Shown here: positions 18,779-27,676 of the stretch, in pieces
Layout of the letters: each line of letters opens with the position of its first letter
How positions within the stretch are numbered: the stretch's first letter is position 1
Assembly (NCBI GenBank): GCA_014237855.1
Contig: JABACD010000003.1
Coordinates: forward strand, 124,001 to 188,000
DNA: 64,000 nucleotides
From: Planctomycetota bacterium
Lineage (GTDB): Bacteria > Planctomycetota > UBA1135 > GCA-002686595
Direction of reading: 5' to 3'
The notes under the pieces: model-generated
The model's input: the letters and a program-made list of their open reading frames with translations, nothing else
The model's database searches: none
Told to the model about the DNA's origin: nothing
Made by a program: the position numbers and the translations under genes

Positions 18779-20092
18779 TCAGTGCCCGCGGAGGCGAGCA
18801 ATGTAGGCCTCGAGCTTGTCTGGGGCGCTCGGCAGAGCTGCTGAGAGCTTGCGTGATCCCTCGGTCGTGACGAGGTAGTCGTCCTCAATCCGAATCCCCA
18901 GCTCCTCCTCGGCGATGTAGAGACCGGGCTCGATGGTGACGATCATGCCTGCCTTGAGCTGGCCTCGAAAGCCGGGTACGTCGTGCACTCGCACGCCTAG
19001 CTGGTGACCCAGGCCGTGCTTGAAGTGCTGCCGGTGGCCCTTCTCCTCGAAGTATTCGACCACCAGGTTGTGCAGCTCACGCATGCTTACCCCGGGCTTC
19101 AGGGAGGCGACGGCCAGCTGCTGTGCCTCCCACACGAGCGTGTAGATCTCGCGTTGCCGAGGCGTGAAGCGCCCATTGATCGGAATTGTCCGGGTCACGT
19201 CTGCGCTGTAGCCATGGTACTTGGCGCCCACATCCATGAGCAGCAGCTCGCCGTCCTTCAGCTGGCGGTTGTTGGCCCGATAGTGCAGGTAGCAGCCGTT
19301 CGGTCCCGAGCCACAGATTGACGGGAAGGCCAGGAACTCCGCACCGCGTCGACGAAAGCCACCCTCGATGGCGGCCTCCGCCGTGTACTCCCAGGCACCG
19401 GGTCTGGCAACCAGGATGGCATCTGCGATCGCTGCCAGGGTGATCTCCACGGCAGTCTCGACGGCGGCCTGTTCAGCGGGGGTCTTGACGGCCTGGAGCG
19501 CGTTGAGTGCCTTACGAGCCTTCTTGACCTCGATCCCGTTCTCGACAAGCTCTTCGATGGTCAGATCGTCGAGGGCGTGGACTCCGTCGTCGCCAGCGAG
19601 ATCGGCCAGGGTCTCGTAGGTGAAGACCTCCAGTTCATGGACCTCGCCGAAGCTGGAGTCCTCATCAAGGTCCTCTGGGTTGAGTCTGGGACCTTCCCAG
19701 AGTTCTTGCATCGGGGTCTGCTGGGGCATGTACAGCGCATCGCGCTTCAGCTCGCCATCGCGAATGACCAGCAGCAACTTCGTGTCCGCCCGCTTCAGTC
19801 CAGTCAGGTACTGGAAGTCAGGGTCCGGGTCGAAGCGCCCCTTGGCCTCCTCACCAGCTTGCACCAGGAGTATTCCATCTCCAATTTCACTGGCCAGGGC
19901 TACCCTTCGAGCGCGGCAGACCTCGTCGGTAGAGGGGTTGGGGACGGAGGGAGCCCCGGGGGGCAGGAGTGCGGGGTCGGCCACCGCTCCATGGCTCGCC
20001 GGCTGGATTGTCTCGTCGGAGTCCGTCTTCCGTTCGTGGCCGGTCAGGAAGGGGGCGAGGGAGGCGATGGTGATCAAGAGTAGGGTCATCAT
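18779..20092 (-). CDS. Exported Xaa-Pro aminopeptidase (M24B)
   Basis: 437 residues with an N-terminal hydrophobic signal (about residues 2-17), an N-terminal creatinase-like domain (about 60-190) and the pita-bread catalytic domain. The metal ligands are visible in 'LMDVGAKYHGYSADVTRT' (two Asp), 'HGLGHQLGVRVHD' (His), 'TIEPGLYI' (Glu) and 'GIRIEDDYLV' (Glu). M24B enzymes remove an N-terminal residue before proline. The signal-like N terminus suggests periplasmic action, which is less usual than the cytoplasmic PepP. The start ATG overlaps the stop of yraN by 4 bases (ATGA). Confidence 0.9.
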   Translation of the reverse strand: MMTLLLITIASLAPFLTGHERKTDSDETIQPASHGAVADPALLPPGAPSVPNPSTDEVCRARRVALASEIGDGILLVQAGEEAKGRFDPDPDFQYLTGLKRADTKLLLVIRDGELKRDALYMPQQTPMQELWEGPRLNPEDLDEDSSFGEVHELEVFTYETLADLAGDDGVHALDDLTIEELVENGIEVKKARKALNALQAVKTPAEQAAVETAVEITLAAIADAILVARPGAWEYTAEAAIEGGFRRRGAEFLAFPSICGSGPNGCYLHYRANNRQLKDGELLLMDVGAKYHGYSADVTRTIPINGRFTPRQREIYTLVWEAQQLAVASLKPGVSMRELHNLVVEYFEEKGHRQHFKHGLGHQLGVRVHDVPGFRGQLKAGMIVTIEPGLYIAEEELGIRIEDDYLVTTEGSRKLSAALPSAPDKLEAYIARLRGH

Positions 20093-20625
20093 GGCAGTGC
20101 ACGAGTATACGCTGGGGCACCAGGCTCCAACACTCGGGTGGCCGGGAGGACCTCGATCCGCTGTCCATCACGGGCGACGAGGACCTCGATCAACCTGACT
20201 TCTGGCCTCAGGTTTCGACGGCCCGCGAGGAGTCGTGCGGCCCGAAAAAGACGGCGTTTCTGTGAATCGGACAGGGAGAGCCCAGGGCGCCAGCGGAGGT
20301 CCCAGCGGGGCGCCAGCCCTCTGGGGGGGTCTGGCGGCGTCCAGCTCAGGCGCGCGGTCTTGACCTCGACGACCAGTGAAGCACGAGAGGTCGTCGCCCA
20401 GATGTCGACCTCCCCTGCGCTGGTGCGAACTCGTCGCCCGCGCAGCCGCCAGCCCTCCCGTTGCAGGGCTCGAGCTGCCAGCTGCTCCCCGGCCAGGCCG
20501 AGCTCGGCACGGCTGGCGATCCACAGGCGCAGGGCCAAGTGGGGCAGGTGCCGAAAGCTCCAGCTTCGAATCGCGGAGGATAGAACTCCCACGCAGGACA
20601 GACCGAGATGGGAACAAACGGTCAC
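20089..20625 (-). CDS. yraN: YraN/UPF0102 family putative endonuclease
   Basis: About 178 residues from GTG 20625. The core of the UPF0102 family is present: 'RAELGLAGEQLAARALQREGWRL' then 'AGEVDIW' and 'SLVVEVKTA', giving the E-x-D...E-x-K arrangement of the PD-(D/E)xK nuclease fold. Compared with typical YraN (about 120 residues) it has an N-terminal extension of about 35 residues and an insertion after the catalytic Lys rich in Pro/Trp/Arg. Family function is unknown; it is suspected to act on Holliday junctions or other DNA structures. Lies between yajC and the M24 peptidase on the same strand and overlaps the latter by 4 bases. Confidence 0.85.
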   Translation of the reverse strand: MTVCSHLGLSCVGVLSSAIRSWSFRHLPHLALRLWIASRAELGLAGEQLAARALQREGWRLRGRRVRTSAGEVDIWATTSRASLVVEVKTARLSWTPPDPPRGLAPRWDLRWRPGLSLSDSQKRRLFRAARLLAGRRNLRPEVRLIEVLVARDGQRIEVLPATRVLEPGAPAYTRALP

Positions 20626-20701
20626 GGGCAGGGCCCGGGGAAGAAGTCAATCGCCGTACGCCGGGACAGATGAGTGGAGTCCCGGTTGCGCGGTTCGCTG
20701 G

Positions 20702-21145
20702 CTACTTCGAGTTCTTGACAGCCTCGCTGGAAGAGTCAGAGCTGTCTTTTTGGCTCTCAGCTTGCTGGGGCACCAGGGTCTTGTCGTTCTTATCAGGTGC
20801 ATTCTTCTTGCCCTCGTCCTCATCGACCTTGCCCTGGATCGCGGCGACGGCGAACTTGACTCGAACCCCATCGGCGATCTGGAGAGTGATCACCTCGCCT
20901 TGAACCTGGGTAATGGAGCCGTACATCCCGCTGGTGGTCATGACCTTGTCGCCCTTCTTGAGTGCCTCGACCATCGAGTTGCGTTGCTTCCGCCGCTTGC
21001 GCTCGGGTGCAATCATCACGAAGTAGAAGATCGCCGCGATTCCGAGCATCGGCCAGATGAAGCTCGGCTGATCTACGGGGGGAGCTTCTTCCTCGAGAGA
21101 GCTGGTGATGGGGAGGAGGAGGAGGCTGAGACTGAGGAGGTTCAT
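20702..21145 (-). CDS. yajC: YajC, Sec translocase accessory subunit
   Basis: About 147 residues from ATG 21145 (the frame is open to 21184, but this start gives a normal length and a hydrophobic beginning). A membrane segment at about residues 33-50 ('IWPMLGIAAIFYFVMIAPE') is followed by the family signature 'RKRRKQRNSMVEALKKGDKVMTTSGMYGSI..V.GEVITLQIADGVRVKF'-type region (broken here for length) that forms the small beta domain. The C-terminal 45 residues are charged, rich in Lys, Asp and Ser. YajC binds SecDF/SecYEG at the inner membrane. secD and secF are not next to it here. It is divergent from mnmA. Confidence 0.92.
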   Translation of the reverse strand: MNLLSLSLLLLPITSSLEEEAPPVDQPSFIWPMLGIAAIFYFVMIAPERKRRKQRNSMVEALKKGDKVMTTSGMYGSITQVQGEVITLQIADGVRVKFAVAAIQGKVDEDEGKKNAPDKNDKTLVPQQAESQKDSSDSSSEAVKNSK

Positions 21146-21280
21146 GGTGGAAGTGGTTGCGCTGTCCTTCGGGGCGCTGAGCATAGTACGAACCCGGCTC
21201 GGATAAGACCTCTTGCCATCATCATTATTCGTCCATCGGCTTGGAGGCTACAATCCGGAAGGATCCAAGGGACCTCAATC

Positions 21281-22414
21281 ATGACCGAATCCAGAGCCGA
21301 ACCACGCCCGCGCTTCGTCGTCGCCATGAGCGGCGGAGTCGATTCCTCCGTCGCAGCCTGGATGATGGGAGAGGAGGGGTATGAGGTCGTGGGCCTGTTC
21401 ATGCGTAACGGGGTCAAGGTGGAGGAGAGCGAGTCGCGCAAGAAGTCGTGTTGCTCCACCTCAGATGCCCGCGATGCTCGGATGGTCGCCTCAAAGCTGG
21501 GGCTGGCCTTTCACTCGATCGACCTGGGCAAGGAATTCAGGGACATCATCACCTACTTTCTGGACGAGTACGCAAAGGGACGGACTCCCAACCCCTGCGC
21601 AGTCTGCAACCGAGACCTGAAGTTCGACGAGCTTCTACGATTTGCAGATGAGCTGGGTGCCGAGGGAATCGCAACCGGCCACTATGCCCGGCATAGCATC
21701 ATCGATGGCCGCGTTCAGATCCGACGTGGCGTTGATCGCAGTAAGGACCAGTCCTACCAGCTGTTCTGCGTGGCCGAAGAGAACCTCATGCGCACACGCT
21801 TGCCCCTCGGAGGATTGCAGAAGTCCGAGGTGCGGGCGATGGCCGGAGAGGTCGGGCTGCGCACTGCCTCCAAGGCGGATAGCCAGGAGATCTGCTTCGT
21901 ACCCTCGAACGACTACAGGGAACTCCTGGACAAGGAGGGGCGCGAGCTGCACCCGGGAAGGTTCGTTGATACTGCCGGCCGCGTGATCGGCACCCACAAG
22001 GGCACTGAACACTTCACCATTGGCCAGCGACGTGGCCACGGTATCGGCGGAGGCAAGGTCCTCTACGTGGTTGAATTGAACCCCGAGGAAGGCACGGTCG
22101 TTCTGGGGGAGCGCAACGAGGCGCAGTTTGACTCGATGAGTGTGGCACAGCTGAATTGGATCGGAATTGACGTCTCCGCTGGTGACGAGCTGCGCGCCGA
22201 TGTTCAGCACCGCTACCACTGCACCCCGGCACCGGCGACGATCGAGGTCCTGGGGGCCGAGGCGCGAGTGCACTTTGATGAGCCACAGCTTGCAGTGACC
22301 TCGGGGCAGGGCGCGGCCTTCTACGAGGGGGACCAGCTCCTCGGCGGTGGCTGGATCTCGAGTACCCGGCGGGTAGCTGGGGCGGGTGTACCGGGGGATC
22401 GCGCTCGAGGTTGA
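21281..22414 (+). CDS. mnmA: tRNA-specific 2-thiouridylase MnmA
   Basis: 377 residues from ATG 21281; a much longer open frame upstream is an artefact. The PP-loop 'VAMSGGVDSSVAAWMM' opens the protein, followed by 'GLFMRNG', 'CCSTSDARDARMVASKLG', the catalytic 'NPCAVCNRDLKF' Cys and, later, 'DSQEICFVP' with the second catalytic Cys. The central 'TIGQRRGHGIGGG' and C-terminal beta barrel are complete. MnmA thiolates U34 of tRNA for Lys, Glu and Gln using sulfur relayed from IscS. A TACAAT element about 30 bases upstream of the start is a possible -10. Its stop shares one base with the next gene (TGATG). Confidence 0.96.
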   Translation: MTESRAEPRPRFVVAMSGGVDSSVAAWMMGEEGYEVVGLFMRNGVKVEESESRKKSCCSTSDARDARMVASKLGLAFHSIDLGKEFRDIITYFLDEYAKGRTPNPCAVCNRDLKFDELLRFADELGAEGIATGHYARHSIIDGRVQIRRGVDRSKDQSYQLFCVAEENLMRTRLPLGGLQKSEVRAMAGEVGLRTASKADSQEICFVPSNDYRELLDKEGRELHPGRFVDTAGRVIGTHKGTEHFTIGQRRGHGIGGGKVLYVVELNPEEGTVVLGERNEAQFDSMSVAQLNWIGIDVSAGDELRADVQHRYHCTPAPATIEVLGAEARVHFDEPQLAVTSGQGAAFYEGDQLLGGGWISSTRRVAGAGVPGDRARG

Positions 22415-25095
22415 TGAGCTCTCGTCACCTGTCCTGGATTCGTGGAGCCCTGACGGTGAGTGGCTTCCTGGCTCTCGGCATCGGGGCCTGGCGTTCTTTT
22501 CCAGCCGAGGAGCGCAATGTTCCTGCGGCTCCCGGATTGAGTGTGGTGCTCTTCGATGTCTCTGCCGGCACGACGCGGCTGCGACCGGCCCACGGAATCT
22601 GGGCCCGTCGGCGGCTGAGGGAGGAGGCGCTGAAGGCGGAGGAGGCAGGCGAGGACCTGGGTCTGGGCCTCTACGCCGCCGACGTGAGGCGCCTGGGCCT
22701 CGAGCCGGCCAAGAACTGGCTCGATCGGCTCGAGGGGCGCGCTGGTGAGACCCTTGCCCTGGGGACACACGGGAGCTCCAGTCTTGGTTCAGAGCTCGAC
22801 GCGGGCCTGGCTCTCTTCGAGGAAGAGCTCCTGCGACAAGACCGCGTGGGCGCGCGACTGACCGTCTACGGCCAGCGTGACTACAGCGGTGCCGACCCGC
22901 ATCCACGACTCGCGCTCCTGCAAGAGGCCGGGGTTCGCATCGACTGGAAGCCGCTGGGCGAGTCGGCGCTGGTCGACCTGGGAATCGAGGGAATCGACCT
23001 GCCCTTGCAGCCCGAACCCGGTGCTCCGCTGGTGGGACGATTTCAGCTGGCCCTCGCACCGGGTGGACGATCACGCCAGGAGCTCCAGGACTCCCTGGAG
23101 TTCGAGCTGGTGCTACTCATCCAGGGTGACGGCGACTTGCTCGAGAGGCGCGTGCCCTTGCAGCTTCCGACTGATATCGACAGGCGTGAGGGGTACGTGC
23201 GTTGGAGTACCCGGGTCGATCTCGGACCGGCCTCACCGGGGGTCAATCGAGTTGCAGCCGCAGCCCAAGTCCGCCGGCGGAGCGATGGGGTGGAGGGCGA
23301 TCCGATCCCCGAGAACAACCAGCGCTCAGCAGAGTGTCGAGCTGGCTCGACCTTGATCGTGGCGGCGGTCGCTGCGCCCGAGCGCCTGGATGATCTGCGG
23401 GCCTGGATAGGCTCGGATCCACGGCGCTGGCCTGGGTTCCAGTTTCAGTTTCTCACGCCCTCCGAGCTGGTCGAGCATCTGGGAACCCTGGACTTGCTCC
23501 TGACCTTCGACCTCTCGCCCCTGGAGCTTCCGAGCGAGCTGGTGTCGGAGTTCGTGCGCTCCGGAGGGGGCTGGTTTGCTTGCGGTGGCTGGGGCTCACT
23601 TCCGGGCTGGGGGTCCTCATCCTCCGAGAGCTCCGCCGATTCACTGGCAAGCCTCCTGCCCCTGATCCCCGAGCCTGAAGGCCGCTCGCCCCGGGATGTG
23701 ATCTTCCTGGTCGATGGCTCGGGCTCGATGGCTGGCCCTGCATTCAGGGGGGTGCAGCAGGCGCTTGCACGGCTTGTGCTCTCGGTGGCACCTGAGGATG
23801 GCTTGTGGATTCGATTCTTCACGGGCTCCCTCATGGAGGCCCTCGATCTGAGAGCTGGCTCGCAGGGTCCCTCGGAGGCCCTGCAGGATTTGTTCTCCCT
23901 GCGAGTTCCGGGAGGGCCGACAGCGATTCTCTACTCGCTGGATCAACTGGTGGCGGAACGAGCTGACGCGGATCGGCCCAGCTTGATCTTCCTGTTGAGC
24001 GATGGGCGAGACGATGTCTCCCACGATGTGGCCGTCCGCGCAGAGGCCATTGCCGAGGGTCTCTCCCAGGGGGAGTCTCGTTGGCTGGTGGTCGCCGCCG
24101 GGGATGATCCTGATCGTGCTGTCCTGGAGGCCTTGCTCTCGCCCGGGGAGGTCCTGCTCGAGGCGGGCAACATGGGGGAGCTGGACGAGCTCTTCCAGCG
24201 CGAGGTGTTTCGTGGGCGCGTCCGCGAAGGGGAGCTGGAGCTCACGCCATCGAGTGGCGGGCAGCTGGAGCCGACGACCGAGCTGCTGGAGTCCTGGAAC
24301 GACAGTCCCGGTGCCTGGCCGTTGCACCGGCGCTACCTGCGCTGCACCGCTCGGCCTGATGCGGATGTCCTGCTTCGTTCGGTCGAAGAGGGAGAACCCC
24401 TCCTGGCCTGGAGACGCGAAGGAACCGGATCGGTCGCCGCCTGGGCGAGCTGCACCCTGCCCGAGTGGGCGCCCGCCATGAGCCTCGCCGATGCACTCTT
24501 CGCCCCGCTCTGGAGGCTTCAGGCGGAGAGGAAGGAGGGGCTGCCCGAACTACGCATGGAGGTCGAAGACGGAGAGCTCGTGCTCTCGGGAGTGCCGCAG
24601 GATTGGCCGGCTCGGGTCCAGGCCGAACTCCATGCCCAGGTGTGGGGGCAGACTCCTGCTGAGCCCTTGGCCGACGAGTTGCTCGGTGAGGCAGTGCTCT
24701 GGCCCCGGGCGCAGGTACCCGGTGGAGATCCTCGAGGCCATCGGCAGGGGCGCTTGCCCGTGGGCCTCGAGCGAGGCGTTCCTGGAGTACCTCTGCACGT
24801 CCTACTTCGAGGGGGGGGCGCGGGGAAGATCTTGGGGCAGGTGGGGCTGAACCTGCCCTGCCCCGCTGAGCTCGAGCCAGGCGGCGGAAAGCTGCTGGAG
24901 ATTCCCACCAGGGGTGATCAGAGCCCTGCTGCTGGGCCGAGAAGTGCCCGGGTGCCCGACCCTCACGCCTGGGCATGGATCGTGGGGGGGCTCTGCGCCC
25001 TGGTGAGCGCTGCCCTGACCGGGGCGTTGAGCAGTGGCGCAAGTGGTCCTCGAGGCTCCAATTCGACTCTGGAGCATCAAGGAAGGCCTGAGTGA
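22414..25095 (+). CDS. Membrane-anchored von Willebrand A protein with GATase-like domain; probable local frame damage
   Basis: 893 residues from ATG 22414, which overlaps the mnmA stop by one base. There is a hydrophobic segment near residues 10-25 and another near 855-875. A glutamine-amidotransferase-like region without catalytic triad (about 310-400; 'LLTFDLSPLELPSEL' and 'SGGGWFACGGWG') precedes a VWA domain (about 425-590) with the MIDAS residues D-x-S-x-S in 'FLVDGSGSM', the Thr in 'GGPTAI' and 'LSDGRDD'. Similar large VWA proteins are common in Planctomycetes and usually function outside the cytoplasm. Between about 24705 and 24820 the annotated frame has poor third-position GC while the +1 frame reads 'RRYPVEILEAIGRG' and on to 'YFEGG'; the frame seems to return at a run of eight G at 24811-24818. 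See findings. Confidence 0.75.
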   Translation: MSSRHLSWIRGALTVSGFLALGIGAWRSFPAEERNVPAAPGLSVVLFDVSAGTTRLRPAHGIWARRRLREEALKAEEAGEDLGLGLYAADVRRLGLEPAKNWLDRLEGRAGETLALGTHGSSSLGSELDAGLALFEEELLRQDRVGARLTVYGQRDYSGADPHPRLALLQEAGVRIDWKPLGESALVDLGIEGIDLPLQPEPGAPLVGRFQLALAPGGRSRQELQDSLEFELVLLIQGDGDLLERRVPLQLPTDIDRREGYVRWSTRVDLGPASPGVNRVAAAAQVRRRSDGVEGDPIPENNQRSAECRAGSTLIVAAVAAPERLDDLRAWIGSDPRRWPGFQFQFLTPSELVEHLGTLDLLLTFDLSPLELPSELVSEFVRSGGGWFACGGWGSLPGWGSSSSESSADSLASLLPLIPEPEGRSPRDVIFLVDGSGSMAGPAFRGVQQALARLVLSVAPEDGLWIRFFTGSLMEALDLRAGSQGPSEALQDLFSLRVPGGPTAILYSLDQLVAERADADRPSLIFLLSDGRDDVSHDVAVRAEAIAEGLSQGESRWLVVAAGDDPDRAVLEALLSPGEVLLEAGNMGELDELFQREVFRGRVREGELELTPSSGGQLEPTTELLESWNDSPGAWPLHRRYLRCTARPDADVLLRSVEEGEPLLAWRREGTGSVAAWASCTLPEWAPAMSLADALFAPLWRLQAERKEGLPELRMEVEDGELVLSGVPQDWPARVQAELHAQVWGQTPAEPLADELLGEAVLWPRAQVPGGDPRGHRQGRLPVGLERGVPGVPLHVLLRGGGAGKILGQVGLNLPCPAELEPGGGKLLEIPTRGDQSPAAGPRSARVPDPHAWAWIVGGLCALVSAALTGALSSGASGPRGSNSTLEHQGRPE

Positions 25096-25175
25096 GGTCG
25101 ATGACGGAGGTATCTCCGCTCACCCCCAGCCCCGCGCAGGCTCTTCAGCGCGAGGCCCGGACCTGGACCCACTTC

Positions 25176-25778
25176 ATGAGTCGAACCCTGATCACCGCCC
25201 TGTTGCTGCTACCCCTGACCTCCTGCGTGACCGTGGGAGGTGAGAGACCCACCCATGAGGCCAATCTGGGCCCCTGGGTTGAGGCTTCGCCTCAGCTGCA
25301 GCTGAAGATCGAGCAGCAGGTCCAGCGACTGCCCTGGTCCCATGGAATCGAGCGAATCGAGATCATCCAGTGGTTTGCCGAGGTCGGCGAACCGGCCTAT
25401 CCCGCCATGCTCGAGATGGTTCTGGATCCCCGCTCGGATGTGGCCGGAGCGGCTCTGGCGGCTCTGGGTGCGACCAGGGACGCTCGGCTCGTCGAGCCCC
25501 TTCGAAAGCTACCCTGGCCAGAGATCGACCAGCCTGACCTGGCTCTCGAGCGAGCGAGAACCTTGCTGCGCCTGGGGGACTGGTCCATGCTGCCTCATCT
25601 GATCGAGGGTCTCGGTGACGAGCGGGTCATGATCCGGGCGCTGTGTGGCCAGGCTCTCTTCGAGGCCACCCACGAACGCTTTGGATTCGACGCCAATGCC
25701 CCGATCGTGGAGCGCGAGGCCTCCATGGAGCTCTGGTGGCAGTGGTGGGAGCGGCGCCGGCAGGATCCCTTGCGCTAG
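25176..25778 (+). CDS. HEAT-like lipoprotein
   Basis: About 200 residues from ATG 25176; the frame is open 84 bases upstream but this start gives a proper lipoprotein signal with lipobox L-T-S-C. The mature part has short helical repeats of HEAT type ('DPRSDVAGAALAALGATRDARLVEPL', 'GDERVMIRALCGQALFEAT' style, quoted in parts) and ends with 'FGFDANAPIVERE....WWQWWERR'. This ending matches the C terminus of the HEAT protein at 26323 ('FGFDPN....RIKAWSSWWEKAR'), so the two are related. Likely a scaffold anchored in a membrane. Its stop is shared as CTAG with the convergent TPR gene. Confidence 0.75.
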   Translation: MSRTLITALLLLPLTSCVTVGGERPTHEANLGPWVEASPQLQLKIEQQVQRLPWSHGIERIEIIQWFAEVGEPAYPAMLEMVLDPRSDVAGAALAALGATRDARLVEPLRKLPWPEIDQPDLALERARTLLRLGDWSMLPHLIEGLGDERVMIRALCGQALFEATHERFGFDANAPIVEREASMELWWQWWERRRQDPLR

Positions 25779-26194
25779 TCCTTTTCCGGGCCCGAGTGGG
25801 CGCTCTGAGTGCGAATGTGCTCCAGAAGTGCGCGGAATCGCATCTCTCCTCGGAGGGAGGAGAGATCCTCGTCACTCTCCATGAAGTCCGCATCCTCGTA
25901 GCCCAGCCGCACAGCCAGCTCGAGGCTTTCCAGAGCCGCCTCGATGCGGCCGAGGAGGGACAAGGAGCAGGCGAGGTTGTAGTGGGCCGTTGAATCGGTT
26001 GGTAGGAGCTTTACAAGCCTCCTGTCCACCTCAAGACCTCGATCCCAGAGTCCGCGGATCGTGTAGATCTGGCCCAGTTCGGCCAGAGCGCTCACATTCT
26101 CCGGGTGTCGGGAGAGTTCCACCTCCAGAAACTCCTGGAGGAAGTGCCCTCCGAGCTCGTCGAGTGTTTGGCGCAGATCTTGCGAGACTTCCAT
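25775..26194 (-). CDS. Tetratricopeptide-repeat protein, 139 residues
   Basis: Two to three TPR units are visible: 'HPENVSALAELGQIYTIRG' and 'PTDSTAHYNLACSLSLLGRIEAAL' with the usual W/L-G-Y-A-A-P-like spacing. A C-terminal extension contains 'MESDEDLSSLRGEMRFRALLEHI', a pattern typical of TPR proteins that end with 'D.DL..LR.DPRF..L'. It is cytoplasmic (no signal) and probably a protein-interaction module. The gene converges on the HEAT lipoprotein; the stops overlap in CTAG. Confidence 0.8.
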   Translation of the reverse strand: MEVSQDLRQTLDELGGHFLQEFLEVELSRHPENVSALAELGQIYTIRGLWDRGLEVDRRLVKLLPTDSTAHYNLACSLSLLGRIEAALESLELAVRLGYEDADFMESDEDLSSLRGEMRFRALLEHIRTQSAHSGPEKD

Positions 26195-26322
26195 TGGCCT
26201 CCAGGCCCCAATGGGTGCCCCGAGACCAATAGTTATACTCGATCAAGATCTTTCGTGCGGTTGGAGTCCAAGATCGACTATGTAGATACCCAAGGATTCT
26301 CGCTCGCCATGAAGTCCGGCCC

Positions 26323-27468
26323 ATGACCACCGGAAGCTCCGAGTCGACCACGCCCATGAAAATCAACTTTTGTGATCTCTGCAACGAGTCAGTCCCCGAG
26401 TCGCATCTCTCGAAGGGGAAGGCCTTCCTGCGCCAGGGGCGGGTGATCTGTGTCACCTGCGAGGCTGCGATGACCTCGGAAGACGTCAGGCCCGAACTGC
26501 TTGCAAGGCCCCCGGCTTTCGGTTCTTCCATGCAGGCTGCCCCAAGGCCACCGGCTCTGGCTGCGGGCACAAGGACGGAGAGCTCCCTTCCAGGGTGGGT
26601 TGCGGTTGTCGCCCTGCTCTTCGCCGTAGGGAGCACCTGGTACTTCGTGGGAGAACTCAATTCCGCAGAGGAGCTTCGCGGGGAGCTGGAGGCCAGCTTC
26701 GATTCGGAGCTCCAATCGCTCGGGACCGATCTCGATGCCATCAGCCTGCGTGCTCAGCAGCGCGAGAGTGAGCTGGAGGCCAGGCTGAGTTCAGGGTTTG
26801 GCGCCCGACACTCCGAACTGGAGTCGGATCTACAGGGGCTACGCGACGAGCTGAAGCTGGCCCGCGAGCACCAGCAGACAATCGACGGCGAGCTGACCCG
26901 ACTGGCCAAGGTCCAGCGAGAAAGTGAGATCGAGGGTGGTCGACGTCTGGACGATCTCCTGGCCCAGTCGCTCAAGTCCCGGAAGGCCCTGGACAGCCTG
27001 GCGATGCGTGTGAAGGAGAACGAGGAGGCTCAGCTGGCTGCAGTACCGGTCTCGTCACCGCAGGTCCATCCTGCCAGCTCCTCTCGCTACGCCTCGCAGT
27101 TTGCTGACCTGAGAAGCGATACGGCAGGGACTCGCTGGAATGCGGTGCAATCCCTCGGGGAGACCGGTGACCCGGAGGTCGTGCCGGAGATCTTGCCACT
27201 GCTGAACGACAGTGATGTGTTCGTTCGAATGGCCGTCGCACGAGTCTGTGGAGACCTGGCGTCGCCGCTCGCCGTGGAGCCGCTGATCGTCAGCCTGGGA
27301 GACGAGGAGCCCGTCGTTCGGGAGGCCGCCATGGTTGCCCTGCGCATCATCACGGGGCGAGACTTCGGCTTCGACCCCAACGGGAAGGCCTCCGAGCGGG
27401 CCAAGCGAATCAAGGCCTGGAGCAGCTGGTGGGAGAAGGCCAGGTCCCAGTTCCTCGGCGACCTCTAG
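26323..27468 (+). CDS. Zinc-ribbon/coiled-coil/HEAT membrane protein
   Basis: 381 residues. The N terminus carries two CxxC pairs ('FCDLC' and 'VCVTC'-like 'ICVTCEA', about residues 17-20 and 45-48) that could bind zinc, then a single membrane segment at about 90-108 ('GWVAVVALLFAVGSTWYFV'), a long heptad-rich coiled coil (about 113-235), and HEAT repeats (about 250-345; 'GDPEVVPEILPLLNDSDVFVRMAVARV' style). It ends with the 'FGFDPN...RIKAWSSWW' motif also seen in the neighbouring lipoprotein at 25176. The layout suggests a membrane-anchored scaffold. The ATG at 26323 gives the full zinc ribbon; a second ATG at 26356 is also possible. Confidence 0.75.
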   Translation: MTTGSSESTTPMKINFCDLCNESVPESHLSKGKAFLRQGRVICVTCEAAMTSEDVRPELLARPPAFGSSMQAAPRPPALAAGTRTESSLPGWVAVVALLFAVGSTWYFVGELNSAEELRGELEASFDSELQSLGTDLDAISLRAQQRESELEARLSSGFGARHSELESDLQGLRDELKLAREHQQTIDGELTRLAKVQRESEIEGGRRLDDLLAQSLKSRKALDSLAMRVKENEEAQLAAVPVSSPQVHPASSSRYASQFADLRSDTAGTRWNAVQSLGETGDPEVVPEILPLLNDSDVFVRMAVARVCGDLASPLAVEPLIVSLGDEEPVVREAAMVALRIITGRDFGFDPNGKASERAKRIKAWSSWWEKARSQFLGDL

Positions 27469-27490
27469 CGCAAGGCCTGGAAATCTCGGA

Positions 27491-27512
27491 CTCCCGGGGA
27501 CCTGCCCGGGAG
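27491..27512. repeat. Perfect inverted repeat after the HEAT gene
   Basis: CTCCCGGG and CCCGGGAG separated by six bases, 22 bases after the stop at 27468. No T-run follows, so its role (RNA end or attenuator) is unclear; it sits just before the intrinsic terminator at 27532. Confidence 0.5.
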
Positions 27513-27531
27513 ATTTGAGCGCCGGTCAGGA

Positions 27532-27563
27532 CCCCAGATAGGAATCCATCTGGGGGGTTTTCT
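27532..27563 (+). terminator. Intrinsic transcription terminator
   Basis: Perfect 8-base stem CCCCAGAT/ATCTGGGG with an 8-base loop, directly followed by GGTTTTCT. This is a rho-independent type terminator for the HEAT-protein transcript; it lies upstream of fumC, which has its own space for a promoter. Confidence 0.75.
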
Positions 27564-27676
27564 CCTGCCCAGGGCGGGTTGGATATGACTGGAGATGGTG
27601 AGCGGAGTAAAGTACGCGGCTGTATGCACAGGGATGGAACCAGTGCATCCAACTCCCTCCAGCCCCTGCAAGACTG

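Noticed and set aside
20138-21280. N-terminal extension of the mnmA frame by 380 residues
   Set aside because: It runs antisense through yraN and yajC; the MnmA family starts at the ATG at 21281.
21635-23074. 479-residue open frame on the minus strand across mnmA and the VWA gene
   Set aside because: It is antisense to two clear genes and Arg/Pro-rich, an effect of GC-rich codons.
27564-27676. tRNA-like fold before fumC
   Set aside because: No T-loop GTTCGA-type box and no acceptor stem pairing.
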